Origin: Brachyspira hampsonii 30446
GTDB taxonomy: Bacteria > Spirochaetota > Brachyspiria > Brachyspirales > Brachyspiraceae
Direction: 5' to 3'
Assembly: GCF_000316195.1 (NCBI RefSeq)
Contig: NZ_JH994111.1
Coordinates: 110,149-174,148, forward strand
Length of the DNA stretch: 64,000 nucleotides
Shown piece by piece: positions 16,301 to 25,522 of the stretch. Made by a program: the position numbers and the translations under genes. The stretch's first letter is position 1. Each line of letters starts with the position of its first letter. A model generated the notes under the pieces. It made no database searches, was not told the origin of the DNA, and saw only the letters and a program-made list of their open reading frames with translations.

Positions 16301-17875
16301 ATGTATAAAACTATAAAAGAAAAAATTAAAGAAGCAAAAGAAATATTATCAAATGAAGCAGAAAATAAAGAAGCATTAAAAACATTATACACATCATATA
16401 TGCAAATTGAAGATTATAAAAAATCAAAAATATATTTAGAGAAATATTTAAAGCTAGAAAAAAACGATTATAATGCTTGGAAAATATTAGGTAATTACTT
16501 AAATAATGCTAATAATTTTAAAGAAGCTAAAAAAGCATATTTAAAGGCTCTTGAAATTAATGATAAAGATATAAGAGTATTTGCTAATTTAGCAAGAACT
16601 TATATTGAATTAGATGATAGAGATAATGCCTATAAAACTATACAAAAAGCTATTGAATTAAAAAGCAGTGATGAAAAAATGATAATAGAAATATCAAATA
16701 TTCTATGTTTGATAAATAAATATGATGAAGCTATTAATCTGCTTGAAAATTTTTATCAAAACTGTTATTCAAAATCTTTAACTGAACAATTAGCATATAT
16801 TTATGAAAGAGTAGATAGTTATGATAATGCTGTAGAGCTATATAAATTATTAAATGATGAAGAATCACTTTTAAATATATATCTATATTCAACAAATCAA
16901 TTCAAAGAAGCAGCAAAAATTTGCAGAAAAAATATATATATGGATTATTACGATTACGGATATAAATTAGCTGATATATATTTATTTCTAGGATACAGTA
17001 AAAAAGCAATAAAAATACTGAATTTGTCAAAATATAATGATAAACATTTTTATATGCTAGCTTATATGGAAAGATTAGCTAAAATTTATGAGGCTGCTAA
17101 AAAATATTCCAAAGCAGCATATATGAGAGAAAAAATGGCTAATATAGACAAAAAAGAAGAAATAAACTGGGCTTATTTATCAAAATACAGATTTTTATCT
17201 AATGATTATGACAGAGCAATAGAAGCAGCAAAAGAAGCATTAAAAATAGATAAAGACTATAGAGTTCCTTTATATTATCTTGCTGCAAGTTATAAAAAAC
17301 AGGGAAAAGATAAAAAGGCTTATAAAATATACAATAAATTAATAAGTAATTTTGAAAACAGAGCGGAAATATTAAAAAACTTTTATTATAAAAATATGTA
17401 TAAGTACTGTGAAACAGAAGAAGAAAAAGAAGATTTTCATAATACAGATTGGAAATATGAAAGAGTTAGTAAAGAAGAATTATTATACACATTATTAAGC
17501 TATAAAGATTTAGAAGAATATCAAAAAATAAAAGAAGTTTTTAATGATTACATATACAGAGAAAAAGATAATAATAAAAAAGATATACATTTTTTTGAAA
17601 GTAAAAATATAAAAACATACATGAATGAATTTCATTATAATGATGGTTATATAACTTCTATTGAAATAGGAGAAATATTTGAAGAATTAGAAATGTATGA
17701 AGAAGCTTTATTTATATATTTTGATGTTCTAAATAAATATTCTTATGATGAAAAAATAGGCATTTATCATAGACTTTACAGCTGTTATAAAAAATTAAAT
17801 AAAGATGATTTGGCAAAAGAAATATTGCACATAGCAAAAGACATAGGAATTAATACAAATAATTTTGATGAGTAA
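16301..17875 (+). CDS. TPR-repeat protein, 524 aa
   Basis: Tandem 34-residue helix pairs run through residues ~10-340, for example 'YNAWKILGNYLNNANNFKEA' and 'DKDIRVFANLARTYIELDDR', with typical TPR spacing. There is no signal peptide, so it is probably a cytoplasmic scaffold. Start: ATG 16301 has AGGA 10 nt upstream; a GTG at 16295 is too near that site. The C-terminal ~180 residues are Lys/Glu-rich and less repeat-like. It is 42 bp before a second, larger TPR gene, likely one operon. Partner proteins cannot be inferred. Confidence 0.8.
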   Translation: MYKTIKEKIKEAKEILSNEAENKEALKTLYTSYMQIEDYKKSKIYLEKYLKLEKNDYNAWKILGNYLNNANNFKEAKKAYLKALEINDKDIRVFANLARTYIELDDRDNAYKTIQKAIELKSSDEKMIIEISNILCLINKYDEAINLLENFYQNCYSKSLTEQLAYIYERVDSYDNAVELYKLLNDEESLLNIYLYSTNQFKEAAKICRKNIYMDYYDYGYKLADIYLFLGYSKKAIKILNLSKYNDKHFYMLAYMERLAKIYEAAKKYSKAAYMREKMANIDKKEEINWAYLSKYRFLSNDYDRAIEAAKEALKIDKDYRVPLYYLAASYKKQGKDKKAYKIYNKLISNFENRAEILKNFYYKNMYKYCETEEEKEDFHNTDWKYERVSKEELLYTLLSYKDLEEYQKIKEVFNDYIYREKDNNKKDIHFFESKNIKTYMNEFHYNDGYITSIEIGEIFEELEMYEEALFIYFDVLNKYSYDEKIGIYHRLYSCYKKLNKDDLAKEILHIAKDIGINTNNFDE

Positions 17876-17917
17876 TAAAGTTATAAATTAATTTTTTAGA
17901 AAAAATAGGAGAATAAA

Positions 17918-20254
17918 ATGCTAGATAATAAAAAAAATTACACAATAGAAGAAATAAAAGAATTAATAAATAAAAAAATAAATAATGAAAAACTTGAAGA
18001 TGATGATGTACTTTACAATAAAGAAGCTCAAGAAATATTAAAGAAGCATTTAAAAAATGATCCTAATAATAAAGAATTATTATTTTTATTAGCTTTGGTA
18101 CAGTATGATGATTCATATATTGATGATGAATATAAAAAAGTAATAGCAACATTGAAAAAACTTTTAAATCTTAATTATAAAAAAGATAAAGTTTTATACT
18201 ATTTAGCAGCATCATATTATTATGACAGTGATTATGATAATAAAAAAATACAAAAAAAAATTATTGAATTATTAGAAAATGCTATTGAATTAAATAATAA
18301 AGATTCTGAATATTGGTATTTACTTGGAAAAGTACATTTCTTTGTTATAAAAGATTATGATAAAGCTATAGAGTTTCATAAAAAAGCAGCTGAAATAAAT
18401 TATACAGAAACAATTTGTAACAATAAAGAATATTATTATTATACATTGGGGAAAATAAATTTATATTTAGGAAAAAGCCAAGAGGCTATAGAAAATTTTA
18501 AAAAAGCTATAAAAGATTCGATAGATTATTTTAATGATTTCTATGAAGTGTCTAATTATTGGCATTATTTAGGATTAAGCTATGAAAAAAACGGACAGTA
18601 TGATGAAGCTTTGAAAAGTTATACAATGGCATTAAATATAAATGTAAGAAGCAAGTTAGATGATAATTTTTATAATTGTTTAAAGGCATTAAAATCATTG
18701 TATGATTTATATAAAAAACTCGGTAAAAATGATGATGCTTTGTACGCCTTGAAAGAAAGTATAGAAAAAGATATGTCAGCACCATTTATGATTATACCCA
18801 ATGATGATAAGGATTTTAAAGGAAGCGAAACTTATAATGATATAATTGAGGCATATAATTATATTATTTGGGATTATCGTAAGTCAGCTGCAGCATGCAG
18901 AGAAATGCTCGCAGATTTTTATAAAAGATATGGAGAATATGATAAAGCTATAGAATTATATAATCAAATATCTATAGAAAATTATAAAAATATAGCTGAA
19001 ACATATATAGAAGCTAAAAATTATAAAAATGCAATAGATACATATAAAATGATTATAAAAATGCATCCTGATAATGAATTGAATTATTATATTGATATTG
19101 CCAATACTTTTGAAAATGCAGAAAATTATAATGGGGCTATTGATTATTACAATAAAGCTATAGAAATTGACAGCGGAAATTCAGACTATTATGTTAATAA
19201 TGCTGAAATTTATAAAAAATTAGAAAACTATGAAGAGGCTATTAATTATTATAATAAAGCTATAGAAATTGACAGTGGAAATTCAGACTACTATGTTAAT
19301 AATGCTGAAATTTATGAAAAATTAGAAAACTATGAAGAAGCTATTAATTATTATAATAAAGCTATAGAAATTTTAAATAAACCATGCAAATATCATGAAA
19401 AATTAGCAGAATGTTATGAAAAGCTTGGAAAATACAATAATGCTATAGAAGCATATAAAGAATATTTTAAAATAGCTGATGATGAACTATTCATATATAT
19501 AAGAGGCAGTAAACTTGATACATTAAAAAATATTGCTTATCTATATAATAAACTTAATGATATAGAAAATAGAAATTTATATTATGAAAAAGCCATAAAA
19601 AAATGCAGAGAACTTATAAAAGAATATAGGAAAAACAAAAAAGAATATTTAAAAGAAATAGCAGATATTTATATAAAAATAGGAAATAAAGAAAAAGCAT
19701 TTGAAATATATAATGACTTAATAAAAAAGTATAATAAAGAAATATCAAGAAATAAAAATGATTATGAGCTTTTGGAAATACAGGCAGATTTATATTTGAA
19801 AATTGATGATAAAGAAAGTGCATTAGAAACATACAATAAAGCTATAGAAGTATGCCTTAAAAATATAAAAAGTTTTGAAAATAAAAAAATATTGATTTCA
19901 GATAATGATTATAAAAATAAAAGAGATTCTTATATGGAAAGTTTATCATATTTAGCATTTTTCTATCAAAAAATTTCAAAACCAGATAAAAGCATACATA
20001 TTTATGAAGAGCTTATAAAAATATATAAGGAAAATATGCCAGATAAAGAAGATAATATAATTTATTTAGAATCCATTGCAGAGCTTTATATAAAATTAAA
20101 TCAAAAAGATAATGCTTTAAAAACATATAAAAGGATTTTAGAAATAGATAAAGATAATAATGAAGCAAAAGAAAACATAAAAGATATAGAATCAGGAAAA
20201 GAGGTAGAAACAGCATACATTTTTGAATTATGGAATAGGAAGTATAAACAATAG
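17918..20254 (+). CDS. large TPR-repeat protein, 778 aa
   Basis: At least fifteen TPR-like units can be traced, for example 'DYDKAIEFHKKAAEINY', 'GQYDEALKSYTMALNIN', 'ENYNGAIDYYNKAIEID' and 'NQKDNALKTYKRILEID'. Residues ~407-485 contain two almost identical 34-aa units and part of a third, also near-identical in DNA, a sign of recent duplication. AGGAG precedes the ATG. No signal peptide or membrane segment is present. The gene follows the 524-aa TPR gene and ends at a terminator shared with lgt on the other strand. Confidence 0.8.
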   Translation: MLDNKKNYTIEEIKELINKKINNEKLEDDDVLYNKEAQEILKKHLKNDPNNKELLFLLALVQYDDSYIDDEYKKVIATLKKLLNLNYKKDKVLYYLAASYYYDSDYDNKKIQKKIIELLENAIELNNKDSEYWYLLGKVHFFVIKDYDKAIEFHKKAAEINYTETICNNKEYYYYTLGKINLYLGKSQEAIENFKKAIKDSIDYFNDFYEVSNYWHYLGLSYEKNGQYDEALKSYTMALNINVRSKLDDNFYNCLKALKSLYDLYKKLGKNDDALYALKESIEKDMSAPFMIIPNDDKDFKGSETYNDIIEAYNYIIWDYRKSAAACREMLADFYKRYGEYDKAIELYNQISIENYKNIAETYIEAKNYKNAIDTYKMIIKMHPDNELNYYIDIANTFENAENYNGAIDYYNKAIEIDSGNSDYYVNNAEIYKKLENYEEAINYYNKAIEIDSGNSDYYVNNAEIYEKLENYEEAINYYNKAIEILNKPCKYHEKLAECYEKLGKYNNAIEAYKEYFKIADDELFIYIRGSKLDTLKNIAYLYNKLNDIENRNLYYEKAIKKCRELIKEYRKNKKEYLKEIADIYIKIGNKEKAFEIYNDLIKKYNKEISRNKNDYELLEIQADLYLKIDDKESALETYNKAIEVCLKNIKSFENKKILISDNDYKNKRDSYMESLSYLAFFYQKISKPDKSIHIYEELIKIYKENMPDKEDNIIYLESIAELYIKLNQKDNALKTYKRILEIDKDNNEAKENIKDIESGKEVETAYIFELWNRKYKQ
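19136..19372 (+). repeat. 102-bp tandem repeat inside the large TPR gene
   Basis: Units begin at 19136, 19238 and 19340 with a period of exactly 102 bp (34 codons, one TPR). The first two units differ at only a few bases, and the third is partial (33 bp). Copy-number change here would keep the reading frame. Confidence 0.85.
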
Positions 20255-20282
20255 GAGAAAATATAAATAGTATTTAAATAAT

Positions 20283-20319
20283 AAAAGCCTAATATGTTTT
20301 ACCATACTAGGCTTTATTA
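20283..20319. terminator. bidirectional terminator between TPR gene and lgt
   Basis: AAAAGCCTAATATG and CATACTAGGCTTTA form a stem of about 12 bp with a short loop between the convergent gene ends at 20254 and 20341; both sides are A/T rich so it can serve both transcripts. Confidence 0.8.
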
Positions 20320-20340
20320 TTAAGTTGGTTGTTAATCAAT

Positions 20341-21282
20341 TTATTTCTTTTTATTCTTTTTTGCTTCTTTTGTATTCACTTCAAGTGCAGTATTGTTATC
20401 CTTTTTGGTATAAATATATATAAGCATTATAAGAGCTATTATAAACATCACTATAGAATAAATTGCTCCTGCAGTAATTGGTCCCAAAGTCCATTCTGTA
20501 ATATCGCGTGCGAACTGTTCTATTAAAGTTCTAAAAAGTCCGTAAAGCAAAATCCATACCCAAAGCCTTGTACCAGGTCTTATTTTTTTATTTTTCTCGC
20601 TTAAATAAGCTATTAAAAAAGAAACGAATGCAAGAACCAAACCTTCAAGAAAAGCCTCGTATAACTGAGAAGGGTGTCTAGGCTCAGTATAAGGTCTTAT
20701 AGCTGGAAACATTGCAGCCCATCTCTCATAACCGCCTACTGCATCATATAAAGGAAATTTCATACCTAAAAAAGAATCTGTAACTCGTCCGTAAAGCTCA
20801 GCATTCATGAAGTTACCAATCCTTCCGAAAAATAAACAGAAACTAGAAGGGAGTGTGGCATTATCTGCTATGGTATAGAAATCATATTTATATTTTTTGC
20901 TAAATATGAATTCAGCAATAAACATACCTATAAGTCCTCCATGAAATGACATTCCTGCAAAACCTGTAAAACTAAATCCGTTATCAAGATTAATACCTAT
21001 TATTTCCCAAGGAGTTAAAAAGCTCTGAGGAGAATAAAAAAGAAAATAACCTATTCTAGCTCCAACTATAGCACCAACAGCAGCATAAAATACCATGTCA
21101 TATATACCGCCGTTTTTTTCATTAAGATTTAATTTTATCCACCCTCTTTTTTGAACAAAATACAATATTATGCATGATACTAAAATACCTACTATATACA
21201 TAAGCCCATACCATCTTACTGCACCTAGTATTGGTATATTAGGAGGAAACACATAAGGTGTGAAAAATTCTGGATAAGTCAT
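20341..21282 (-). CDS. lgt: prolipoprotein diacylglyceryl transferase
   Basis: Lgt moves diacylglycerol from phosphatidylglycerol to the lipobox Cys of prolipoproteins in the inner membrane. The 313-aa protein has seven or so hydrophobic segments and the family blocks RWYGLMYIVGI, FHGGLIGM and the signature GRIGNFMNAELYGR, then HPSQLYEA and RPGTRLW. AAGGA precedes the ATG. The window also encodes lipoproteins (34858, 37459, 33344) that would be its substrates. It ends in a Lys-rich cytoplasmic tail. Confidence 0.96.
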   Translation of the reverse strand: MTYPEFFTPYVFPPNIPILGAVRWYGLMYIVGILVSCIILYFVQKRGWIKLNLNEKNGGIYDMVFYAAVGAIVGARIGYFLFYSPQSFLTPWEIIGINLDNGFSFTGFAGMSFHGGLIGMFIAEFIFSKKYKYDFYTIADNATLPSSFCLFFGRIGNFMNAELYGRVTDSFLGMKFPLYDAVGGYERWAAMFPAIRPYTEPRHPSQLYEAFLEGLVLAFVSFLIAYLSEKNKKIRPGTRLWVWILLYGLFRTLIEQFARDITEWTLGPITAGAIYSIVMFIIALIMLIYIYTKKDNNTALEVNTKEAKKNKKK

Positions 21283-21374
21283 ATATTTTCCTTAAAAATT
21301 TATTAATTATTTTTATAACAAAATAAGATTTTTAATATAAGATAATACATTGAAATTATTAATCTATCAAGTGT

Positions 21375-22106
21375 TTATATATCAGATAATTTTAATATAG
21401 ACAATGATCTTTTAGCCTCTAATGATAAAATATCCTCATCATCTTCATTTATAAAAGTGTTCAGTATATCTCTGCTTCTTTCTAAATTAAATGCTGATAA
21501 ACAAGTTAAGCATTTCCATATAAGAAGTTTATCGTCTTTATATTTGTTTATCAGGTTAATTATATACTTAAGATTTTTTTCACTCTGAAGACTTTTGTTA
21601 TGAAATACAATATACCCAAAAGCATCTATTGCCTCATAAATTTTACTTAAATCATCGCTTGTTAAAATTTCTATTAATACAGGAAAAATTTCATCATTCA
21701 TCTTTGCTAAAGTTCTTGCTATTATATCTCTAGGCAAAGGATATGACTTTTTTGATGATACTTTTTTTGGTAATTTTTTATATTGATTATTTCCTATGAT
21801 TCCAAGATACTCTTTCATTTTTTTGGCAGTATCAATGTCGCCGCATTGCAGAGTTTCACATATTGCTGTCTTAGTATAAAGGCTTTTTTCTTTAGATAAT
21901 TGCAATAATAATTTATTTTGTACATTATCTTCATATATATAATATTTCAAATTCATAGAAGCAGATGTTCTTATTACAGCATTATCACTATTCAGACAAT
22001 CGATGATATCTTCTAAAGATTTATATTTAATAGCATCGACATCTTCTTCTAATGCCATTCCTCTATTTGCTAATTTATCTAAATCATATTTTAAATTATG
22101 TTTCAT
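21375..22106 (-). CDS. HEAT-repeat-like protein
   Basis: The 243-aa soluble protein shows paired helices of HEAT type: 'SLEDIIDCLNSDNAVIRTSASMN', 'DIIARTLAKMNDEIFPVLIEIL' and 'KYKDDKLLIWKCLTCLSAFN'. Such proteins bind other proteins; no catalytic motif is seen. The start has no strong ribosome site but begins a good N-terminus (MKHNLKYDLDKL). It lies 92 bp upstream of lgt on the same strand. No specific function is recognised. Confidence 0.6.
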   Translation of the reverse strand: MKHNLKYDLDKLANRGMALEEDVDAIKYKSLEDIIDCLNSDNAVIRTSASMNLKYYIYEDNVQNKLLLQLSKEKSLYTKTAICETLQCGDIDTAKKMKEYLGIIGNNQYKKLPKKVSSKKSYPLPRDIIARTLAKMNDEIFPVLIEILTSDDLSKIYEAIDAFGYIVFHNKSLQSEKNLKYIINLINKYKDDKLLIWKCLTCLSAFNLERSRDILNTFINEDDEDILSLEAKRSLSILKLSDI

Positions 22107-22163
22107 ATATTAATAATATTATTTTTTTTCATATTATGCAACAATTATTCTTTATTATTGCTA

Positions 22164-22243
22164 ATAAAAATTGTTCGCTAAAAATGTATAGCAAATGACG
22201 CTGTCCGCCTTTGGCGAATTTGCTATACGCTCACAATTTTTAT
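22164..22243. repeat. long interrupted hairpin with conserved GC-rich core
   Basis: ATAAAAATTGT (22164) and TATAGCAAAT (22187-22196) pair with ATTTGCTATA (22218-22227) and ACAATTTTTAT (22233-22243). The loop holds GACGCTGTCCGCCTTTGG (22197-22214), nearly the same as the core at 13634-13651 in MITE copy B, although the two stems differ in sequence. It lies between the HEAT-like and DUF115 genes. Confidence 0.6.
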
Positions 22244-22278
22244 ATTTGGCTTTCTAGTATTTTAAAAATTATTATTTT

Positions 22279-23976
22279 TTAATAAATAAGTGATTTTATA
22301 TCATTATACCATCTATTCATATAGCTTTTTAACTCTTCATAGCTTATCATAGATTTTTCAAATTTTTCAACATGCCAAGGTGATATTATGTCAGCAATAT
22401 TTTTAACATCATTATTTAAATTATTTTTATCTATATTTTCTTTATTAATATTTTTTATAAATTCATCTATTTTTTTTAATAGTTTTTCTTTGTCTATATT
22501 TTCTTTTAAATATTTATTAATTTCTATATTTTTATTATTAGAATTTGAATCGCTATGATTATATATTTTTACATTTTTTATGAATGCTGATTGAATAGTC
22601 AAAGTAAAAATATCTGTCATTTCAGAAATCTCTTGTATTATAGCTTCAAAATGATTTTTATAACTTAAAAGTGCTGAAGATGTATTTCTATAAACATTAT
22701 CATAGCATTTTATTTTTTGATTATCATTAAGCCTTTTATATTTAGCAGATTCAAAAGTTTTTAATTTACTGCTTTTGATATAATCATAATCAGATGCATT
22801 TGAATATTTAGAATGTGTCTTATCATCAATATGGCAAAAATCGCATCCTGCAAGCAATATATATTTAGGATTAAGCATATATGCTATTCTTAAAGCAGGC
22901 ATTATAACGCTGCCTTCCATATAAAAATATATATTATTATTGTTATCATCGTTTATAGGATATAGTATCTTTTCAAAACTTTCATCATGTGAAAAATAGA
23001 ATATTCTTTTATTTTCTATATGAGTAAGAGGAAAAGGATATGCCGTATGAGTAGTGAATATATTTATATTTTGATTTTCTTTTTTAAGAAGTTCTTTTAA
23101 ATGTATTGAAGAATAAAAACCTCCGTCTGTTGATATAACAGCATCAGGTTTTATATTATTTTTTATTAAACTATTAAAAGCATGTGATAATACTAGTACA
23201 AAATGAGTTTTTGATAGTTCTTTAATATTTTCTATATAGTCATCGGCAGAAGCTCCGGCAGATACTAATAAAATAGGTATTTCTTTTTTTAAGATATTGC
23301 AGAATGTCTTTATAGAATATCCTTCATTGAAATGCATATTATAGAGTATATTTCTAGTCCATATAGGAGCAAAATAATAATTAGAAGTTAATGACATTAA
23401 TTTTTCTTTGATAGAGTTTGCAAGTGACATATTGACATTATCATAATATTCTCTGGTTTCATTGTCTATATTTGAAGCTCTTACATGTCTTATATAAACT
23501 ATTTTTTTTGAATCATTATCATTCATATAAAAATTAAAAAATGCCAATATAGTTTCTAAATCTTCATTTAGAATGAGTATTATGTTTTTTAATATATTTT
23601 CATTTGAAAGTTTTAAATTTGACAAAATGAGTTTAACTATTTCTATGTCTTTTTCTATTATGATTGCTTTATTATTTTCATTTAAAGATAAAAAATATTC
23701 TATGTGGAAGAATGAAGCTATAGATAAAAATATTCCTATATGTTCATTATTGTTTGTTATAAATTGTGATATTAATCTTTTAGCTTCTTCCATAGGATTA
23801 TATAGAGAAGTTAAAGGCTTATTATTATATATAACAGCGAATAAATTGTTTTTTGCCTGTTTTAATTGATATTTATTATTTTGCAGATTATATTCTATTA
23901 ATTTATTTACAGCTCTGAAATTATATTTATTTTTATTTAAAAGCTCTATATTTTTATTGAATATAGTATTATTCAT
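22279..23976 (-). CDS. DUF115 motility-associated factor (glycosyltransferase-like)
   Basis: DUF115 proteins (Maf family, MptE-like fold) take part in flagellin glycosylation with nonulosonic acids in other bacteria. The 565-aa protein has the core 'IPILLVSAGASADDYIENI', 'KPDAVISTDGGF' and 'YILLAGCDFCHID', the nucleotide-binding blocks of the family. The C-terminal ~110 residues are a Lys/Asn-rich extension. No flagellar genes are adjacent. In a spirochaete the likely target is periplasmic flagellin, which is inference. It is 38 bp downstream of the M15 peptidase gene on the same strand. Confidence 0.82.
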   Translation of the reverse strand: MNNTIFNKNIELLNKNKYNFRAVNKLIEYNLQNNKYQLKQAKNNLFAVIYNNKPLTSLYNPMEEAKRLISQFITNNNEHIGIFLSIASFFHIEYFLSLNENNKAIIIEKDIEIVKLILSNLKLSNENILKNIILILNEDLETILAFFNFYMNDNDSKKIVYIRHVRASNIDNETREYYDNVNMSLANSIKEKLMSLTSNYYFAPIWTRNILYNMHFNEGYSIKTFCNILKKEIPILLVSAGASADDYIENIKELSKTHFVLVLSHAFNSLIKNNIKPDAVISTDGGFYSSIHLKELLKKENQNINIFTTHTAYPFPLTHIENKRIFYFSHDESFEKILYPINDDNNNNIYFYMEGSVIMPALRIAYMLNPKYILLAGCDFCHIDDKTHSKYSNASDYDYIKSSKLKTFESAKYKRLNDNQKIKCYDNVYRNTSSALLSYKNHFEAIIQEISEMTDIFTLTIQSAFIKNVKIYNHSDSNSNNKNIEINKYLKENIDKEKLLKKIDEFIKNINKENIDKNNLNNDVKNIADIISPWHVEKFEKSMISYEELKSYMNRWYNDIKSLIY

Positions 23977-24014
23977 TTTGTTTCTCTATCAGTTGTTTCT
24001 CTATCAGATTATTT

Positions 24015-25103
24015 TTAGAATATGCCGTACTTCTCTATAAGTTCGTATGTAGCATCTTCATCATTTTTAATTTTATTGTATATAATGAGTTCAGGTCTGT
24101 ATTCAAAATGTATTGTATCATAATTATGCCATTTACCACCCCATATAAATCCGTACTTTTCAAAAACTTTAACAACTTCTTTAGGAGGATGCCATCTTTT
24201 ATTATAAGGCACAGCATACCATGCTTTATTATTAACCCTAGTCCAAGCCCAATATATTTGCTTGCCGTTATTTTTCTTAGGCAAAGTATCAAAAGCAACC
24301 CCATAACTATGATAGCTTCTGCTTGCACTTTTTGAAATTATTTTCCAAACATATCCGCTCACTATTTTTAAAGAATCAAGGAAATTGGCTACTTCCTGAT
24401 TAGTCTGTGCTATAAGTTTTACTTCTACGCTTACATTTGAAAGCGGCTCATATACATAGTCATGAACTCTTACTTTATAGCCTAATATACTTTTTGTGCT
24501 TATATGTTTTACCATACTTCTTTCACTAGTTCCGTCATAAAGAGTATCTAAGAATTTATTATTGATATATTTAGTATTATTTACCCTTCTTTTGTAGTAT
24601 TCCTGAAGCTCTTTAGTTCTTTCAGGAGTTTCCTTCTGTACTTCAGGCATTCCGTCTACAGTATAAGAGTAGAAACCGAAAGGTATATAATTATCCTGAT
24701 TTGTAATATCTTCATCAGTTAGAAGTTTTCCATTAGCCCAATTGAACCATATTCCGTCTAAATAAAATCCTAATTCTCTATTTTTTATAATAGGAGGCGA
24801 TATTCTATTTGAATATGCTAAATGCAGTGCTATGGTTTCTATTGCTCCGGGTCTTATTATTATATCTTTTCTAATTCTCTTTTTCTCATTTTCAAGCTGA
24901 ATTTGTTTAATATCAGAACTAGACATTATATCTTTTGTATTATTTATATATATTATCCCTACAGCTGATATAGAGGATACAATTATTGTTATAAGTGCTA
25001 TTGTAAATACTTTATATTTAGATCCGGCTTTTATTATGAAACTTATTAGGGCCAGTACTATTAATATGGTTGCTATTACTAAAACATATTGTAAAATGGT
25101 CAT
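24015..25103 (-). CDS. M15-family peptidase (VanY-like), membrane-anchored
   Basis: M15 peptidases cleave D-Ala or related bonds in peptidoglycan. Two transmembrane helices lie at residues ~5-25 and ~32-53, followed by a domain outside the membrane. The zinc motif is near the C-terminus: RSYHSYGVAFD (His and Asp ligands), then GFIWGGKWHNYDTIHFEYRPE with the catalytic Glu and third ligand His. The 362-aa size fits M15 with an N-terminal anchor. It probably trims cell-wall stem peptides in the periplasm. The start is taken as the first ATG; no strong ribosome site is visible. Confidence 0.85.
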   Translation of the reverse strand: MTILQYVLVIATILIVLALISFIIKAGSKYKVFTIALITIIVSSISAVGIIYINNTKDIMSSSDIKQIQLENEKKRIRKDIIIRPGAIETIALHLAYSNRISPPIIKNRELGFYLDGIWFNWANGKLLTDEDITNQDNYIPFGFYSYTVDGMPEVQKETPERTKELQEYYKRRVNNTKYINNKFLDTLYDGTSERSMVKHISTKSILGYKVRVHDYVYEPLSNVSVEVKLIAQTNQEVANFLDSLKIVSGYVWKIISKSASRSYHSYGVAFDTLPKKNNGKQIYWAWTRVNNKAWYAVPYNKRWHPPKEVVKVFEKYGFIWGGKWHNYDTIHFEYRPELIIYNKIKNDEDATYELIEKYGIF

Positions 25104-25247
25104 ATTTTTTATATTACTCTGTAAAAAATTATTTGTTTACATAATATTAACATATATTAATATTAAATTCAAATTTATTATCGTTAAAAAAAATATATTT
25201 AGTAGGAAGTTTTATTAAAAAGAGTTATTTGCGATGGGTAAAAAATT

Positions 25248-25319
25248 GGGCGATGACGGGTTCGAACCGCCGACCTAGTGCTTGTAAGGCACCCGCTCTC
25301 CCAGCTGAGCTAATCGCCC
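25248..25319 (-). tRNA. tRNA-Val (anticodon TAC)
   Basis: The minus strand folds into a full cloverleaf of 72 nt: acceptor GGGCGAT/ATCGCCC, D arm GCTC-AGCTGGGA-GAGC, anticodon stem GGTGC/GCACT with loop CTTACAA, and T arm GGCGG-TTCGAAC-CCGTC. The loop gives anticodon TAC (valine). The CCA end is not encoded. Confidence 0.95.
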
Positions 25320-25522
25320 TTTCTTTTGAAATGTTATATTATATTAGCATATCATTAAAAAAAAGTCAAGTATTTTATAAAATTAAAACATATTAAATTT
25401 GTATTTTTGCTATTTTGTATGTTTGTATGTAAAACTTTATTAAATATATATTGCTAAAATAATAAAAAATGTTATTATAGTATAATGTAAATATTATAAA
25501 AAATAAGTAGAATTTTATTAAA

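Noticed and set aside
19136..19372. Repeat array as a CRISPR
   Set aside because: The period is 102 bp in frame with TPR units, and there are no short repeats with unique spacers; no cas gene is in the window.
24035..24328. 97-codon frame on the minus strand inside the M15 gene
   Set aside because: It is a frame shadow; the M15 zinc motifs lie in the other frame.
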